From contig NZ_CALTSY010000006.1 in the NCBI RefSeq assembly GCF_943908415.1, forward strand, positions 16,186 to 80,185: DNA of 64,000 bases. The letters run 5' to 3'. Below are positions 36,232-45,903 of this stretch, in pieces. The position numbers and the translations under genes are program-made. Under the pieces are notes generated by a model. It did not search any database. It had not been told where the DNA came from and worked only from the letters and a program-made list of their open reading frames with translations. How positions within the stretch are numbered: position 1 is the stretch's first letter; the number at the start of each line of letters is the position of its first letter. This DNA comes from an uncultured Anaerococcus sp. GTDB lineage: Bacteria; Bacillota; Clostridia; Tissierellales; Peptoniphilaceae.

Positions 36232-37002
36232 TTAAATAAAAGTTCTAAATATATCCTCTTTAGAGTATGTGTTAATCTCTACATCAGTCATTTGACTTAA
36301 AAGTTTTTCAAGTTTATATATTACATGATTTTCGCTTGCAAAATGTCCTGGATCGACTATAACAAGACCTCTATTTGCATAATCCATCCCCATATGATAT
36401 GAAACATCTCCTGTAATCATTAAATCACAATCTTTATAAAGGGCATCATCAAATAAGGATGAACCTGATCCTCCACATACCCCAACTTTTTTAATCTCTT
36501 TTTTCATATCACCATAGCAGACAAGTCCATTTGCATCTAATTTTTCCTTAACTTTTTTTGCAAAATCTTCCGCTTTTATAGGATTAATTTCACCAAATCT
36601 ACCTAAGCCAATTTCTTTGTCACATTCTAAAATCTTAGGATTTTCTATTCCTAATATCTCACATAAATTATCATTTAATCCATCTTCTGCTATATCAAGA
36701 TTTGTATGCATAGCAAATACTGTAATATCATTTTTAATTACTTTATCTAATCGATTATAAAGCGGATCTGAAAGATTTATTGATTTTGTTCCATTAAACA
36801 AATAGGGATGATGAGTTATTATGAGATTACAATCTTTTTCTATAGCTAAGTCAAGACCTTCATCTTCTAAATCCAGACTAATCATAACATTTTTAAGTTC
36901 ATTGTCTAGATTTCCTATTTGAAGTCCTGAGTTATCCCAATCTTCTTGTAAGTCAAGAGGATATTTTTGACATAGCTTATCAATTAATTCTCTAATTTGC
37001 AT
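36232..37002 (-). CDS. Nif3-like dinuclear metal-centre protein
   Basis: 256-residue YqfO/Nif3 family hexameric protein. Metal ligands occur in ITHHPYLF, FAMHTNLDIAEDGLN and VDPGHFASE. The middle PII-like insert found in Bacillus YqfO is absent, so it is the short form. It follows trmK with a 19-bp overlap, the standard order after sigA. A role as GTP cyclohydrolase-like enzyme has been suggested for the family but is unproven. Confidence 0.93.
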   Translation of the reverse strand: MQIRELIDKLCQKYPLDLQEDWDNSGLQIGNLDNELKNVMISLDLEDEGLDLAIEKDCNLIITHHPYLFNGTKSINLSDPLYNRLDKVIKNDITVFAMHTNLDIAEDGLNDNLCEILGIENPKILECDKEIGLGRFGEINPIKAEDFAKKVKEKLDANGLVCYGDMKKEIKKVGVCGGSGSSLFDDALYKDCDLMITGDVSYHMGMDYANRGLVIVDPGHFASENHVIYKLEKLLSQMTDVEINTYSKEDIFRTFI

Positions 37003-37676
37003 TTTTTATATACCTCGTCTATAGCTTTTAATCTCTCGTCTATCTTTTCTATACCTGTCTTATCTTTAGAATTTAAAAGTATGGATTCCCTAAAGCCTTT
37101 ATTCTTTTTATAATCTTCTTCTAGTTTTGCTATAAGTAGAGGATTTTTATTTTCTATATTTTCGAAACCATAGTATATTTCTGATAGATCTAAGCTATTA
37201 GCATTACCATATTCTACTTTTAATATATCGTAGTATTTATTGTTTTCATAAGTTAAAAAATCCCTTGTGATTTTGAAATTATTCTCAGTTAAAAATCTTC
37301 TAAGTTTTTCAGTTGCTATGTTTGATGCAAGTATCATATAGTCTAGATTTTTAGCAAAGTCCATGCTATCATCTATTATATCTATGATAGTATTACCTCC
37401 CATTCCAGCTATTATAGCTATCTGATTTGGCTGTATTTCTATGCCCTTAAATCCATCTGTAACTTTTGTCTTGATAGACTTTCTAAGATTTTCATCAAGC
37501 TCGTCTTCAAGTTTTTTAAGTGAAGGAGCTGATATATCTGTAGCTAATATATTGTTACTAATAGCATTTTTAGCTAAATATAAAGGAACCAATCCGTGAT
37601 CGGTTCCTACATCTATGACCATTTTTCCTGGGTCAACTATATTAATTATGTCCTTTAATCTTTTTTTATCATTCAT
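36984..37676 (-). CDS. trmK: tRNA (adenine22-N1)-methyltransferase TrmK
   Basis: 230-residue SAM methyltransferase that makes m1A22 in tRNA. Motif I is VIDVGTDHGLVPLYLA, and AIIAGMGGNTIIDII is the family's catalytic segment. Its ATG overlaps the rpoD stop (TAATG), with no SD, so translation is coupled. The order rpoD-trmK-nif3 is common in Firmicutes. Confidence 0.95.
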   Translation of the reverse strand: MNDKKRLKDIINIVDPGKMVIDVGTDHGLVPLYLAKNAISNNILATDISAPSLKKLEDELDENLRKSIKTKVTDGFKGIEIQPNQIAIIAGMGGNTIIDIIDDSMDFAKNLDYMILASNIATEKLRRFLTENNFKITRDFLTYENNKYYDILKVEYGNANSLDLSEIYYGFENIENKNPLLIAKLEEDYKKNKGFRESILLNSKDKTGIEKIDERLKAIDEVYKKCKLEN

Positions 37677-39493
37677 TATAAGAAATCTTTCAATGATTCA
37701 CTCTTATTTGGTGATTTTAATTTTCTTAAGGCTTTAGCTTCTATCTGCCTAATCCTCTCACGTGTTACATCAAATTCTTTACCAACTTCTTCAAGTGTCC
37801 TTGGTGTTCCATCTATCAAGCCAAATCTTAATTGCAATACTCTCTTCTCACGTGATCCTAGACATGATAAGACGTCATTTAGCTGTTCACGTAGCATAGT
37901 ATAGTTTGCTGCATCATCAGGATTTACTGCTGACTCATCTTCTATGAAGTCACCTAAATGAGAATCTTCTTCTTCACCAATCGGTGTTTCTAAAGATACT
38001 GGCTCTTGAGCTATTTTTCTAATTTCTTGAACCTTAGATACTTCTATGCCCATTTGCTCAGCGATTTCTTCATTTGATGGATCACGACCTAAATCTTGAA
38101 CCAATTGTCTTTGAGTTCTAACTAGCTTATTTATAGTCTCTACCATATGAACAGGAATTCTTATAGTTCTTGCTTGATCTGCTATAGCTCGTGTTATAGC
38201 TTGTCTAATCCACCAGGTAGCGTATGTTGAGAACTTAAAGCCTCTATTATAGTCGTATTTATCTACAGCTTTCATTAGACCCATATTACCTTCTTGGATT
38301 AGATCTAAAAAGCTCATCCCACGACCTACATATTTTTTGGCTATAGACACTACAAGCCTTAGATTAGTTTCTGCTAATTTTTGCTTAGCTCTCTTACCTT
38401 TTAAAATAGCTTTTCTAAGGCTTATCTTATCTTCATCACTAAGTTTGCTATCACTTAATAACATGTGAGCTAGCTTACTATTATTAATGTAGATATTTAA
38501 GTCCTTTATGTCATCTTTGCCTAATTCATTGCCATCTATTAGTTCACATGCGATATTACCTGCAGCTATAAAGTCATCTATAGTCATCCTATCATTTGTC
38601 TTTATAAACTCACCATTAGTAGCTTTGGATAAAAGCTCTGTAAAGAACTCATAAATGTTACTAACTACATCTTCATTTTCGTTGATATTAAAGAGATGAT
38701 CAAAGGAATCAAATAAATCACATAAAGAGTTAGCTTTTGTTCTGCTTAGTTCATTTTCGTCTAATGACTTACTGGCTACGTTACAAATTAAAACCTTAGC
38801 CTTAAGTTCTTCTATTTTTTTTGTATCTGGTTCATCTACCATAATCTCTTCAAAGAGATTTCCCATGGATTTAATTCCTATGAGATTAGCTTTAGCTTTA
38901 TCATCTACTTTTCCATTCTCTTTGATTTGTTTATTTGCTTCTAATAGAGCCACCGCAAGATTACCAAAGAATATATCTGTAGATAGCTTATTTTTATTTT
39001 GTTTGGTTAAAGCTTTATCCTCAAATTTCTTCTTTGCTATTTCTCCCATCTCCATTTGACGAGCTAGGTTTATTTCTTCTTTAGCTGTTAAAAGGGAGAC
39101 TTTACCAATCTCTTTTAGATACATTTTTACAGGATCATCTAGCTTAATACCAGATATATTTTCTACATCTTTGTCAATATCTTCTTCAAGTTTGGATTCA
39201 TCAATATCTTCTTCATCTGATATATCTTCTTCTAGATCATCATCTAAAGATTCCTCTTCTTCTAATTCATCATCTAAGACAGCTTCAGCTTTTTCCACTA
39301 TCTCGATGCCACTACTGATAATTTGGGATATCACATACTTTTTACTCTCATCTTCTACTTCTTTAAAAGATTCAAATGTATAAATTTGAGTATAGGTTAT
39401 CATTCCATCTTGAGATTCGCCTATGGATTGGAATTCTTCAATTATTTCCTTTAAAACATCATCTTCAAGCAGTTTATCACTATCGCTACTCAT
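37676..39493 (-). CDS. rpoD: Primary sigma factor with a large insertion after region 1.2
   Basis: 605-residue housekeeping sigma factor, versus about 370 in most Firmicutes. An acidic N-terminus (1-115) precedes region 1.2 (118-150, [21 protein letters not shown]). About 210 residues of Lys/Asp-rich helical sequence without cysteine clusters (151-365) separate it from region 2 ([35 protein letters not shown]). Regions 3 and 4 ([27 protein letters not shown]) are normal. The insertion occupies the site of the non-conserved region of proteobacterial RpoD. It overlaps dnaG by 8 bp; AAGGGGAG precedes the ATG. Confidence 0.96.
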   Translation of the reverse strand: MSSDSDKLLEDDVLKEIIEEFQSIGESQDGMITYTQIYTFESFKEVEDESKKYVISQIISSGIEIVEKAEAVLDDELEEEESLDDDLEEDISDEEDIDESKLEEDIDKDVENISGIKLDDPVKMYLKEIGKVSLLTAKEEINLARQMEMGEIAKKKFEDKALTKQNKNKLSTDIFFGNLAVALLEANKQIKENGKVDDKAKANLIGIKSMGNLFEEIMVDEPDTKKIEELKAKVLICNVASKSLDENELSRTKANSLCDLFDSFDHLFNINENEDVVSNIYEFFTELLSKATNGEFIKTNDRMTIDDFIAAGNIACELIDGNELGKDDIKDLNIYINNSKLAHMLLSDSKLSDEDKISLRKAILKGKRAKQKLAETNLRLVVSIAKKYVGRGMSFLDLIQEGNMGLMKAVDKYDYNRGFKFSTYATWWIRQAITRAIADQARTIRIPVHMVETINKLVRTQRQLVQDLGRDPSNEEIAEQMGIEVSKVQEIRKIAQEPVSLETPIGEEEDSHLGDFIEDESAVNPDDAANYTMLREQLNDVLSCLGSREKRVLQLRFGLIDGTPRTLEEVGKEFDVTRERIRQIEAKALRKLKSPNKSESLKDFL

Positions 39494-41147
39494 TAAATCT
39501 CCCCTTAGTTCTATTATTTTGAGACTTAAGCTCTCTTAATTTCTCTCTTCTTTTAAAAAGCTCTATCCTATCCATAAGCTCTTCTATAACTATAGGATTC
39601 GTATCATCTCTTATATAATTTAATATGTAAATATAATCCTCATCATTTTGATCAAATTTACCTGTATTTTTATTAATAATAAATTCCTTAGTATTTATTA
39701 TCTTTTCATCTTTTAAGACACTATCAAAAAAATCTTTATTTTTTAAATAATCCTCTCTTTGATTAAATATAAGCCTTAATATTTCAAGCTCATGAGTGTT
39801 GTGTCTTTGAGGTTTAGTATTTACTATTATTTTTTCTTTTTTATCATGATTATTATAGGATTTTTCCTTATAAGTAATACTAGCATTATACTTGTTAACA
39901 GCCTTATTTAAAGTGTTTTTATCAATGTTAAATAACGTCGAAACGTTGTTAGTAAATATTTCGCGAGTAAGATCTGACTTTATACTAGCAAGAAATTCTA
40001 CAAACAAATCTAACTTCTCATATTTTTCATTATCATTGGAATTAGAGTATAAATCTAATATCTTATTATACTTATAATTATAAACATCCAGGGCTTCTTC
40101 TTCTTTTTTTAAGAAAGCTTCTTTGCCATTTTCTTTTATAAATTCATCTGGATCCATACCATTTTCTAAGCTAATTATCTTAGCTTTTACATCTTGATCT
40201 AGGAAAATTTCTATAGCTTTATCTGTAGCTTTTAGTCCTGCATCATCACTATCATAGCAAATATAAATATTTTCTGCATAACGCTTAATTAACTTCGCTT
40301 GCTCTTTTGTCAAAGCTGTACCAAGACTTGCTACTGCATAGTCAATACCCCTGTTATTTAAAGCTATTACATCCATATAACCTTCAACCAAGATAATACT
40401 ATCTTTTTTTTGCTTTTTGTAAATATTAAGTCCGTAGAGATTGAATCTCTTTTTGAAAATATCAGACTCTGGAGAATTGAGATACTTAGGCATTTGATCT
40501 CCAATAGCTCTACCACCAAAACCTATGACTTGTCCATAATGATTTATTATAGGAAATATTATACGATTTCTATACTTATCATAATATTTGCCTTTGGCTG
40601 ATTTTTTTATTAGTCCTAAATCCTCTAAATCTTTTTTGTCATATCCCTTATACTCAGCATAACTACACAAATCATCCCAACTATCTTTTGCAAAGCCTAG
40701 CATAAATCTATTTACAATCTTACCTGATAATCCTCTATTTTTAAGATATCCAATAGCTTCTCTATTAGTAAGAAGATTTTTATAAAAAAAGATCATTATA
40801 TCTTTATTGATATCGTAAAGCTCCTTATTTTTAGGATTGGTATTATAAGTAGAATTAGTATATTCGATTCTAATTCCCGCTTTATTTGCTAAGTACTCTA
40901 AGCTTTCTGGATATGTCAGTCCTTCTTTTTGCATAATAAAAGAAACAACATCCCCTCCTGCCCCACATCCAAAGCAGTGAAATAATTGTTTCTTATCATC
41001 TACTGTAAAAGAAGGTGTTTTTTCGTTATGAAATGGACATAGCCCCTTATAAGAGTTCCCTGCTCTTTTTAAATCAGTATACTCACCGATTATATCTACG
41101 ATATTAGAACTCGTCCTTATCTCTTCGATTTTTTCTTCTGGAATCAT
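39486..41147 (-). CDS. dnaG: DNA primase
   Basis: 553-residue primase. The N-terminal CHC2 zinc domain ([25 protein letters not shown]) is followed by the Toprim core with [12 protein letters not shown] and [12 protein letters not shown], and a C-terminal DnaB-interacting region that is shorter than usual (typical total about 600). It heads dnaG-rpoD-trmK-nif3. The promoter at 41175-41202 (TTGAAT-N16-TATAGT) lies just upstream. Confidence 0.96.
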   Translation of the reverse strand: MIPEEKIEEIRTSSNIVDIIGEYTDLKRAGNSYKGLCPFHNEKTPSFTVDDKKQLFHCFGCGAGGDVVSFIMQKEGLTYPESLEYLANKAGIRIEYTNSTYNTNPKNKELYDINKDIMIFFYKNLLTNREAIGYLKNRGLSGKIVNRFMLGFAKDSWDDLCSYAEYKGYDKKDLEDLGLIKKSAKGKYYDKYRNRIIFPIINHYGQVIGFGGRAIGDQMPKYLNSPESDIFKKRFNLYGLNIYKKQKKDSIILVEGYMDVIALNNRGIDYAVASLGTALTKEQAKLIKRYAENIYICYDSDDAGLKATDKAIEIFLDQDVKAKIISLENGMDPDEFIKENGKEAFLKKEEEALDVYNYKYNKILDLYSNSNDNEKYEKLDLFVEFLASIKSDLTREIFTNNVSTLFNIDKNTLNKAVNKYNASITYKEKSYNNHDKKEKIIVNTKPQRHNTHELEILRLIFNQREDYLKNKDFFDSVLKDEKIINTKEFIINKNTGKFDQNDEDYIYILNYIRDDTNPIVIEELMDRIELFKRREKLRELKSQNNRTKGRFNE

Positions 41148-41174
41148 AACTATACAATCACCTCTGTTAGTTTA

Positions 41175-41202
41175 ACTATACTTATAAATATGGCGTATTC
41201 AA
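41175..41202 (-). promoter_or_regulatory. Promoter of the dnaG-rpoD operon
   Basis: -35 TTGAAT (41197-41202), 16-bp spacer, -10 TATAGT (41175-41180), 28 bp upstream of the dnaG start. Confidence 0.6.
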
Positions 41203-41223
41203 TTTATAAATATTAAATGGAAT

Positions 41224-41262
41224 AAAAGAGATCTTACAAACTATTATTGTAAAATCTCTTTT
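41224..41262. terminator. Terminator after fruA (bidirectional)
   Basis: AAAAGAGAT/ATCTCTTTT with an inner TTACAA/TTGTAA stem, one mismatch and a 7-nt loop. Flanking T runs occur on both strands. It lies 14 bp after the fruA stop. Confidence 0.88.
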
Positions 41263-41276
41263 TATCATTTTTATTA

Positions 41277-43175
41277 TTAAGCTAATTTTTCTTCAGGTCT
41301 CTTTTTTAATTTTCCAAGTATCAAAGCTCCAACTATTGATCCAACTGCTACTGCTAGTAGGAAGAATAAAACTTGGTTTAAGCTGCTCATGGCTGGTAAT
41401 ACAAATACTCCACCATGTGGTGCAGGTGACTCTACATTAAAGGCTCCTACTATTGCCCCTGCTATTGCTGATCCAATTGCAACTGATGGTATTACAGTTT
41501 GTGGCTCACTTGCCGCAAAAGGAATAGCTCCTTCTGTTATAAAGCTTAATCCTAGAATAAAGTTTGTTATCTTGGTCTCTTGCTCTTTTGCTGTAAATTT
41601 ATTTTTAAATAATGTACATGCAAGTGCTATAGCAATTGGTGGAACCATACCCCCTACCATTACAGCTGCCATATATGATCCTATTCCTGTATCTGTAAAT
41701 ACACCTATAGCAAAGGCATATGCGGCTTTGTTGATTGGGCCACCCATATCAATTGCCATCATAGCTCCAAGTAAGGCACCTAATAAAATTCGGTTTGAAC
41801 CACTTAAGTTCATAAGCCAATTATTGATCACTGTATTAATTCCAGTAAAAATAGGATCTACTATAATATACATTACAAGTCCTGTAAGTAGAAGTCCTAA
41901 TACTGGATAAATAAGCATAGGTTTTAATCCTTCTACAGATTTTGGTAAATTCATAGTAATTTTCTTAAGGAAATTAACTATATAACCGGCAACAAAACCA
42001 CCTATAAGTCCACCAATAAATCCAGCACCACGACTTGCCATAAGTCCTGCAACCATACCTGGCATTAGAGCTGGTCTATCTCCTATAGACATTGCTATAT
42101 ATCCTGCAAGAATTGGTATTAGGAAGCTCATCGCATCAGAACCAAGATCATTTAAAAATGTAAATACTTGGGAATTATCTCCTGTAAACCTTTCAAATAG
42201 GAAAGATATAGCAAGTAAGATACCACCACCTATTACAAATGGTAACATATGGCTGATACCATTCATTATATCCCCATAGATTTTTTGCCATGTACTTTGA
42301 GAATCATCAAAGCTTGAAACTGACTTTTCTGCTCCATTTTCACTATGGAAGATATTAGCTTCACCTTTTATAGCTTTGTTTACTAATTCATCAGCTTTTC
42401 TAATACCATCAGAAACTGGTCTTTGGATAACTTTTTTTCCATCAAATCTAGCAGTCTCTACCTTTTTATCAGCTGCTATAATTACTGCCTTAGCATTTTT
42501 TATCTCTTGATCTGTCAACCTATTTTTGATGCCATCAGAACCATTGGTTTCTACTTTTATATCTACACCAGCTTTTCTAGCTGCTTCTTCAAGCCCTTCT
42601 TGAGCCATGTAAGTATGAGCAATACCGTTAGGACAAGCTGTAACTGCAACAATAAAGTCCTTTGTTTTTTGATTAGATTCCCTTTGCTCTACAAAGTTTT
42701 GGTCATTTTCTGGTGTTTTTGAATCAGAATATTTATCAATTACCGCATAAACATCATCTGGGCTATTTACCTTCTTTAAGTCATCTACAAAACCAGCTTT
42801 CATTATCATTTTTGATAAATCAGCTAAAGTTTGAACGTGTAGGTTATTTTCTCCATCTGGAGCTGCTATAGCAAAAAAGATATAGGTACCTTCTCCATCC
42901 AAGGCTTCATAGTCAAGACCTGCTTTTTTTCTTGCAAATAAAACAGCCGGTTCATTTACTGTTTTATTTTTAGAATGTGGAATAGCAACACCATCTCCTA
43001 ATGCTGTAGAACCCTCTTCTTCTCTTTTTCTAAGTCCTTTTGCAAATTCATCCTTACTTTTTACATAGCCATTTTCATAAAATTTGTTAGATAATTCTTC
43101 TATTGCATCTTCTTTACTGCTAGATTTTAAATCTAGAATCATCAACTCTTTTTTTAGCAGATCTCTAATTTCCAT
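41277..43175 (-). CDS. fruA: Fructose-specific PTS enzyme IIABC
   Basis: 632-residue permease that imports fructose as fructose 1-phosphate. EIIA domain (1-150) has phospho-His67 in VAIPHSKN; EIIB domain (about 172-270) has phospho-Cys181 in TACPNGIAHTYMAQE. EIIC (about 300-625) has eight or more membrane segments, with GGFVAGYIVNFLKK, DMGGPINKAAYAF and ITEGAIPFAA. The order A-B-C is the usual Firmicutes one. It overlaps fruK by 11 bp, with GAGGT upstream. Confidence 0.97.
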   Translation of the reverse strand: MEIRDLLKKELMILDLKSSSKEDAIEELSNKFYENGYVKSKDEFAKGLRKREEEGSTALGDGVAIPHSKNKTVNEPAVLFARKKAGLDYEALDGEGTYIFFAIAAPDGENNLHVQTLADLSKMIMKAGFVDDLKKVNSPDDVYAVIDKYSDSKTPENDQNFVEQRESNQKTKDFIVAVTACPNGIAHTYMAQEGLEEAARKAGVDIKVETNGSDGIKNRLTDQEIKNAKAVIIAADKKVETARFDGKKVIQRPVSDGIRKADELVNKAIKGEANIFHSENGAEKSVSSFDDSQSTWQKIYGDIMNGISHMLPFVIGGGILLAISFLFERFTGDNSQVFTFLNDLGSDAMSFLIPILAGYIAMSIGDRPALMPGMVAGLMASRGAGFIGGLIGGFVAGYIVNFLKKITMNLPKSVEGLKPMLIYPVLGLLLTGLVMYIIVDPIFTGINTVINNWLMNLSGSNRILLGALLGAMMAIDMGGPINKAAYAFAIGVFTDTGIGSYMAAVMVGGMVPPIAIALACTLFKNKFTAKEQETKITNFILGLSFITEGAIPFAASEPQTVIPSVAIGSAIAGAIVGAFNVESPAPHGGVFVLPAMSSLNQVLFFLLAVAVGSIVGALILGKLKKRPEEKLA

Positions 43176-44070
43176 AATCTATTACCTCTACTTTTTCCAA
43201 AATTTTATAGATATATTCTTTTTCAGCAATATCTTCACTAAAGGCTGTAGCTGTTCCACAAGCTATTGCAAATTTATATGCATCCTTTTTGTTTGATCCA
43301 TTTTTTAATGCATAAACAAATCCAGCTACCATACTATCTCCAGCTCCTACTGAGTTAACTAACTTTCCCTCAATAGTTTCTGCCTTTAAGGCTAGGTCAT
43401 CACTTACAAATATAGATCCTTCCTTGCCTCTAGAAACAATAACATTTTGAGCACCCAGCTCATTTAATTTTCTAGCATAAACTAGTAGATTATCATCGTC
43501 GATTTTAGTCTCAAATATATACTCTAATTCATCTATATTAGGTTTTACTAATATAGGTTTATAAGATAAATAATCTAGTAGTTCTCTACCAGCGATATCT
43601 ATAGTAAAATCAATATTTTTTATATCGAGTATATTTTTATAAAAATTTCTATCAAGTGATTTTGGTATAGAACCTGACAGTATCAATGTATCATTATCAT
43701 TAAGATTTCTAATTTTTTCTAAAAATTTATCAGTTTCTTCTTTGCTTATATCTGGTCCCGCAGCATTTATTTCAGTTTCCATTTGGTATTTGAGTTTTAC
43801 ATTTATTCTGGAATCAGCTTGTATTTGAGTAAATTCTTCCTTAATACCTAGTTTATCCAAGGAATCTATTATATATTTTCCGGTAAAACCACCAATAAAT
43901 CCCAAGTTTATAGAATCTTCACCAAGATTTTTAAGAAGTTTTGAAACCATTATTCCCTTACCTCCAGGAAATTTCATGTCTTCATAACTTCTATTAGTAA
44001 ATTCGTTTTTAAAATCATCAAGTTTCATTATATAATCGATTGATGGATTTAAGGTAAGTGTATAAATCAT
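43165..44070 (-). CDS. fruK: 1-phosphofructokinase
   Basis: 301-residue PfkB-family kinase that converts fructose 1-phosphate to fructose 1,6-bisphosphate, feeding the aldolase encoded at 19.6-20.5 kb. Motifs: N-terminal IYTLTLNPSIDYIM, KFPGGKGIMVSKLL, and the anion-hole/base region VNSVGAGDSMVAGF with catalytic Asp. GGAGGA precedes the ATG. It sits between fruR and fruA. Confidence 0.97.
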   Translation of the reverse strand: MIYTLTLNPSIDYIMKLDDFKNEFTNRSYEDMKFPGGKGIMVSKLLKNLGEDSINLGFIGGFTGKYIIDSLDKLGIKEEFTQIQADSRINVKLKYQMETEINAAGPDISKEETDKFLEKIRNLNDNDTLILSGSIPKSLDRNFYKNILDIKNIDFTIDIAGRELLDYLSYKPILVKPNIDELEYIFETKIDDDNLLVYARKLNELGAQNVIVSRGKEGSIFVSDDLALKAETIEGKLVNSVGAGDSMVAGFVYALKNGSNKKDAYKFAIACGTATAFSEDIAEKEYIYKILEKVEVIDYGN

Positions 44071-44756
44071 TAATCCTCCGTTATCAATTTTGCATGATCA
44101 AACTTGCATATATCAGCAAAATACTTTTTTCCTATTTTTGAGGAATCAGCTAGTACATAAGCATTAGTGGCCTTTTTTATAGCTGCTCTTTTTATTAAAG
44201 CTTCATTTAAATCAGCCGTGGAATAAGTTTCTTGAGATATTCCATTAGCACCTATAAAGGCTATATCAAAATTTAAATCATTTATCTCGTTAAGTGTCTG
44301 TTCACCATATGTCACAAGAGTAGATTCTTTCATATTTCCACCCAAAACAATAGTGGGTATAGAAAGACTACTAAGCTTTTCAATATGCATAAGCCCATTT
44401 GTTACAATGGTGACATTTTTATTTGCAATATAATCTATTAGACTATGGGTTGTAGTACCAGCATCTAAAAATATATAAAAGTTATTTCTAATCAGTTCAC
44501 TTGCTTTTTTCCCAATACATTCCTTAGCATCAATATTTGTAGTTTCATTAAACCTATAATTTGTTTCCTCTAGTATTCCATTAAGGGTCGCGCCTCCGTG
44601 AACTCTTTTTATCTCACCTCTTTCTTGTAGATAATCCAAATCTCTTCTTAATGTTGATTCGCTAATATTAAGCTCTTCTATTAGTTTAGCATTTGAAATC
44701 GTTCCTTCCTTAAGCAAGGAATCTCTTATAAAATTTAATCTTTCTTCAACTATCAT
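44070..44756 (-). CDS. fruR: DeoR-family fructose operon repressor
   Basis: 228-residue DeoR/GlpR regulator: N-terminal helix-turn-helix (LIEELNISESTLRRDLDYLQERGEIKRVHGG as family signature, residues about 24-55) and a C-terminal sugar-phosphate sensor domain (about 75-228; FLDAGTTTHSLIDYI, VTNGLMHIEKL). First gene of the fru operon; its likely effector is fructose 1-phosphate. The ATG at 44756 lacks an SD. A TTG at 44774 is directly after GGAGG (3-nt spacing) and is an alternative start. Confidence 0.94.
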   Translation of the reverse strand: MIVEERLNFIRDSLLKEGTISNAKLIEELNISESTLRRDLDYLQERGEIKRVHGGATLNGILEETNYRFNETTNIDAKECIGKKASELIRNNFYIFLDAGTTTHSLIDYIANKNVTIVTNGLMHIEKLSSLSIPTIVLGGNMKESTLVTYGEQTLNEINDLNFDIAFIGANGISQETYSTADLNEALIKRAAIKKATNAYVLADSSKIGKKYFADICKFDHAKLITED

Positions 44757-44770
44757 ACGAATATGATACT

Positions 44771-44803
44771 TCAAAAACCTCCACTTTCAATCAAAAACCT
44801 CCA
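44771..44803 (-). repeat. Tandem 13-bp direct repeat before fruR
   Basis: TGGAGGTTTTTGA (minus strand) occurs twice, at 44771-44783 and 44791-44803, with a 20-bp period. Each copy contains a GGAGG SD-like core. The spacing is two helical turns, which suits a regulator operator as well as duplicated SD elements. Confidence 0.6.
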
Positions 44804-44880
44804 AACAATCGTTTTTTTTTAGATTAATTTGCTTTTTTGAAGTCAAATTGGAGAAAAAGTTTGTAATTGGTGTAAATAGG

Positions 44881-44914
44881 TATAATATAGATGATATGTA
44901 ATTTGTACAAATTA
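44881..44914 (+). promoter_or_regulatory. Promoter -10 and perfect palindrome upstream of the AraC gene
   Basis: TATAAT (44881-44886) is followed 12 bp later by TAATTTGTACAAATTA (44899-44914), a perfect 16-bp palindrome. It would lie at about +6 to +21 of the transcript, a typical repressor position. No strong -35 is seen. Confidence 0.55.
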
Positions 44915-44994
44915 GCTACTTTGAAAATATGATTAAATACATTATAATGTTTACATAACGTGTTAAAGTGAAAAGCTAAATACAAGAGGATTTT

Positions 44995-45846
44995 ATGAAC
45001 GAGATGAATTTTAGAGACATAGAGCAAGATAGTGACCTTTTAAACGTAGAAATAAAAGTTATAGATGCTCAAAAACACAATTTTAATAGAAATTATTCTT
45101 CGAGAATACAATTTCATCCTTTTACCTATTTCTATTATATTGTGGAAGGTAATGGTAAGCTATCAATTGAAAATGAACTTATTGATGTAAAGGATAATGA
45201 TTTAGTTGTTATAAACTCTAATATTGGCCATACTATTTATATAGATAGCTCTCAAAATAACTGTCAAATGATAGGTTTTGGAGTGGAATCTATATCTGTA
45301 TCTAAGATAAGAGCTAATGCAGCTACTGATGATTGTAGCAATTTTTTTCATGTAAATTTAGATGATAAAGACTATCATACCAATTTATTCAATGAAATTG
45401 TTGATGAGTTTAATAGCGAGGAACTATTTTCAAAAGCTATGACAGATGCTAAAGCTGCAATTTTTGTAATCAATTTATTAAGATGCAATGAAAAAAAAGT
45501 TAGAGTAAGTCATGATAAAAAGGTAAATAGACAAATTGATTATATCAAAAATTACATAGATAGCAATTATTCAGAAGATATAAAGCTTGAACAATTATCT
45601 ACAATGGCTTATATGAATAAATTTCATTTGATTTCAGAATTTAAGCAATCATATAGGGTTACTCCTATCGAATATTTGATATTAAAGAGAATAGAAATAG
45701 CAAAAAACCTATTAATCTCTACTAACCATTCTATGGAAGAAATAGCATCAATTGTAGGATTTAATTCCCAATCATACTTTAACCAAGTTTTCAAGAAAAA
45801 GGTGGGGCAAACACCATCTAAGTTTAGAAAAAAACATAGACTATAA
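44995..45846 (+). CDS. AraC-family transcriptional regulator
   Basis: 283 residues. An N-terminal cupin-like sensor domain (FHPFTYFYYIVEGNGKLSIEN, about 35-110) is followed by the C-terminal double helix-turn-helix (about 180-280; LSTMAYMNKFHLISEFKQS, then the family signature IASIVGFNSQSYFNQVFKK and VGQTPSKFRKK). It is divergent from fruR-fruK-fruA and may regulate that operon or another sugar system. AGAGGA precedes the ATG. Confidence 0.93.
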   Translation: MNEMNFRDIEQDSDLLNVEIKVIDAQKHNFNRNYSSRIQFHPFTYFYYIVEGNGKLSIENELIDVKDNDLVVINSNIGHTIYIDSSQNNCQMIGFGVESISVSKIRANAATDDCSNFFHVNLDDKDYHTNLFNEIVDEFNSEELFSKAMTDAKAAIFVINLLRCNEKKVRVSHDKKVNRQIDYIKNYIDSNYSEDIKLEQLSTMAYMNKFHLISEFKQSYRVTPIEYLILKRIEIAKNLLISTNHSMEEIASIVGFNSQSYFNQVFKKKVGQTPSKFRKKHRL

Positions 45847-45893
45847 AAAGTCACTTCATTTTAACTTTTATAAAATTACGATGAAATGACTTT
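45847..45893. terminator. Bidirectional terminator between the AraC and DUF438 genes
   Basis: AAAGTCA-c-TTCAT pairs with ATGAA-a-TGACTTT (12 pairs, one mismatch) around a 21-nt loop. A-rich and T-rich flanks exist on both sides. It lies in the 57-bp gap between two convergent stop codons. Confidence 0.7.
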
Positions 45894-45903
45894 CTTACTC
45901 TTC

